Assembly (NCBI GenBank): GCA_036396755.1
Contig: DASWKG010000007.1
Span: 1-29,071 of the forward strand
DNA length: 29,071 bases
Direction of reading: 5' to 3'
From: DASWKG01 sp036396755
GTDB taxonomy: Bacteria; Actinomycetota; UBA4738; CALAEC01
Made by a program: the position numbers and the translations under genes. Positions 28,470 to 29,071 of this stretch are shown one piece after another (positions within the stretch are counted from its first letter, which is position 1; each line of letters begins with the position of its first letter). Under the pieces are notes generated by a model. It searched no databases. It saw nothing but the letters and a program-made list of their open reading frames with translations, and was not told the DNA's origin.

Positions 28470-28637
28470 GTGATTCAAGCGCGGGAAGCGCAATCGGCAT
28501 GCGAGACCTGCCAGGGCGAGCTCCGTCTGTCCGAGGCGTACGCCGCGGAGGAGCAGGGGCAGGAGCTCGAGGTCATCGTTCTGCTCTGCCCTGCCTGCGG
28601 CGAGCGCACCGAGGTCGCCGAGCCGCTCGTCGCCTGA
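28470..28637 (+). CDS. small zinc-ribbon protein, 55 residues, unknown function
   Basis: From the GTG at 28470 the protein reads VIQAREAQSACETCQGELRL, then an acidic middle (EAYAAEEQGQELEV), and VLLCPACGERTEVAEPLVA. The CETC and CPAC pairs, about 28 residues apart, form a likely zinc knuckle. It is too short for most ORF filters. No close family is recognised. It could be a small regulatory or structural zinc protein. No in-frame ATG is available; the nearby ATG at 28499 is out of frame. An extended -10 sits nine bases upstream. A strong hairpin follows 20 bases after the stop. Confidence 0.65.
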   Translation: MIQAREAQSACETCQGELRLSEAYAAEEQGQELEVIVLLCPACGERTEVAEPLVA

Positions 28638-28657
28638 CCTCGCTCGACCGCGCTCAC

Positions 28658-28686
28658 GCTTCCTTGTGCGTTTGCACAAAGGAAGC
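28658..28686 (+). terminator. 12-bp bulged stem-loop after the zinc-ribbon gene
   Basis: GCTTCCTTGTGC (28658-28669) pairs with GCACAAAGGAAGC (28674-28686) around a GTTT loop, with one unpaired A at 28680. It begins 20 bases after the zinc-ribbon stop. Stem length fits a transcription terminator, but no T-tract follows. It could also act as a mRNA-stabilising element. Confidence 0.55.
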
Positions 28687-28697
28687 ACCCTCCAGAG

Positions 28698-28739
28698 GTC
28701 GAACACCTACTTCGGAAGCAACGGACGACTCGGTTCGAC
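28698..28739. repeat. 7-bp inverted repeat in the leader of the secreted-protein gene
   Basis: GTCGAAC (28698-28704) and GTTCGAC (28733-28739) are exact inverse complements separated by 28 bases, upstream of the gene at 28773. They could pair in a leader RNA or mark a regulator site. The rest of the 135-bp spacer shows no clear promoter. Confidence 0.35.
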
Positions 28740-28772
28740 TGTGTCCGCCGACGGCACCGAAGGAGGTTCACG

Positions 28773-29071
28773 ATGCTCCGATCGCGCTTGGTTCTCACGC
28801 TCCTCGCAGGACTGACCCTGGTAGCGTTCGCCGCGGTCCCCGCCGGCTCGGCCACCCCCAGCGGGGCAAGCGGGCTGGCCGCCACCGTGTCGGGGGGCGC
28901 GATCACCGTGACCGGGACGGCCTCCTTCGGAGGGGAGGACCCCGTCGAGGTCGGCGTTGACGGCGCCAACGACAACACGGGAGGAGCCAACACGGCTCCC
29001 CTGGGCGTGGACCTCACCCGGATGCTGATCTCCCAACCCGACCCGAACAGTCCCGCCCTGCAGTTCACGTT
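28773..29071 (+). CDS. secreted protein, N-terminal part only (runs off the right edge)
   Basis: AAGGAGG six bases before the ATG is the best ribosome site in the window. The first 27 residues form a signal peptide: MLRSRLVLTLLAGLTLVAFA leads to the cleavage motif AGSA. The mature part begins TPSGASGLAATVSGGAITVT and continues with GEDPVEVGVDGANDNTGG and LTRMLISQPDPN. Beta-rich and Gly/Asp/Asn-rich sequence suggests an extracellular or surface protein. Only 99 residues are visible, so no family is assigned. The upstream hairpin and inverted repeat set it apart as its own transcription unit. Confidence 0.8.
   Translation, partial: MLRSRLVLTLLAGLTLVAFAAVPAGSATPSGASGLAATVSGGAITVTGTASFGGEDPVEVGVDGANDNTGGANTAPLGVDLTRMLISQPDPNSPALQFT

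Noticed and set aside
1..29071. CRISPR arrays, tRNA or rRNA genes, insertion sequences, prophage or secondary-metabolite clusters
   Set aside because: I found no regularly spaced repeats, no cloverleaf candidates, no transposase or integrase, and no biosynthetic enzymes in any frame.

Overview
The window is a GC-rich (roughly 70% by eye), densely packed bacterial chromosome segment. Protein families and gene order point to an actinobacterium (Actinomycetota), probably a deep-branching or uncultivated one. The evidence is a zinc-ribbon L32 next to RNase III, a SepIVA-type DivIVA protein beside YceD/DUF177 and CoaD, a TM-anchored FtsY, and the order rplS-trmD-rimM-KH-rpsP-ffh / ftsY-smc-acyP-mutM-rnc-rpmF-yceD-sepIVA-coaD-rsmD-recG-DAK / rpmB / thiD-thiL. 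From memory, this order matches the same block in Streptomyces and, partly, Mycobacterium. I see no tRNA, rRNA, IS element, phage gene or CRISPR array.

Region 1 (1-3412, minus strand) is the translation/secretion operon: ffh, rpsP, khpA, rimM, trmD and the start of rplS. Region 2 (3494-5618) is an inserted signalling pair. A membrane histidine kinase on the plus strand converges on a single-domain response regulator coupled to ftsY, and their 3' ends overlap by 71 bp. Region 3 (5618-18580, minus strand) is a long run of housekeeping genes, mostly overlapping by a few bases: FakA/DAK2-like protein, recG, a methyltransferase, rsmD, coaD, sepIVA-like, yceD, rpmF, rnc, mutM, acyP, smc, ftsY. The mutM product lacks the usual catalytic N-terminal proline.

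Region 4 (18597-22328, plus strand) starts at a 32-bp divergent intergenic region with overlapping -10 elements. It holds an envelope cassette with overlapping genes (TlpA-like lipoprotein, SpoIID/LytB protein, MscS channel), then a 200-bp dyad-rich spacer, a 51-codon gene below usual ORF cut-offs, and rpmB. This cassette separates rpmB from DAK-recG, which are neighbours in other actinobacteria. Region 5 (22331-25304, minus strand) has an inverted-order hybrid kinase (REC then HisKA_3/HATPase) and the thiamine genes thiL-thiD.

Region 6 (25385-29071) has a dodecin-like gene and a divergent ATP-type PEP carboxykinase on the plus strand, and a phosphoribosyltransferase with a small membrane protein on the minus strand. 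A stand-alone Lrp/AsnC RAM-domain protein, a small zinc-ribbon protein, a bulged hairpin and a truncated secreted protein follow on the plus strand.

Several upstream regions carry an extended -10 of the form TGn-TAnnnT with no clear -35, in some cases only 6-9 bases before the start codon. This suggests several leaderless or near-leaderless transcripts. Nothing here is clearly a new defence or mobile system. The best candidates for new biology are the proline-less MutM, the overprinted kinase/regulator pair, the structured spacer with its small basic protein, the reversed hybrid kinase and the divergent PEP carboxykinase.
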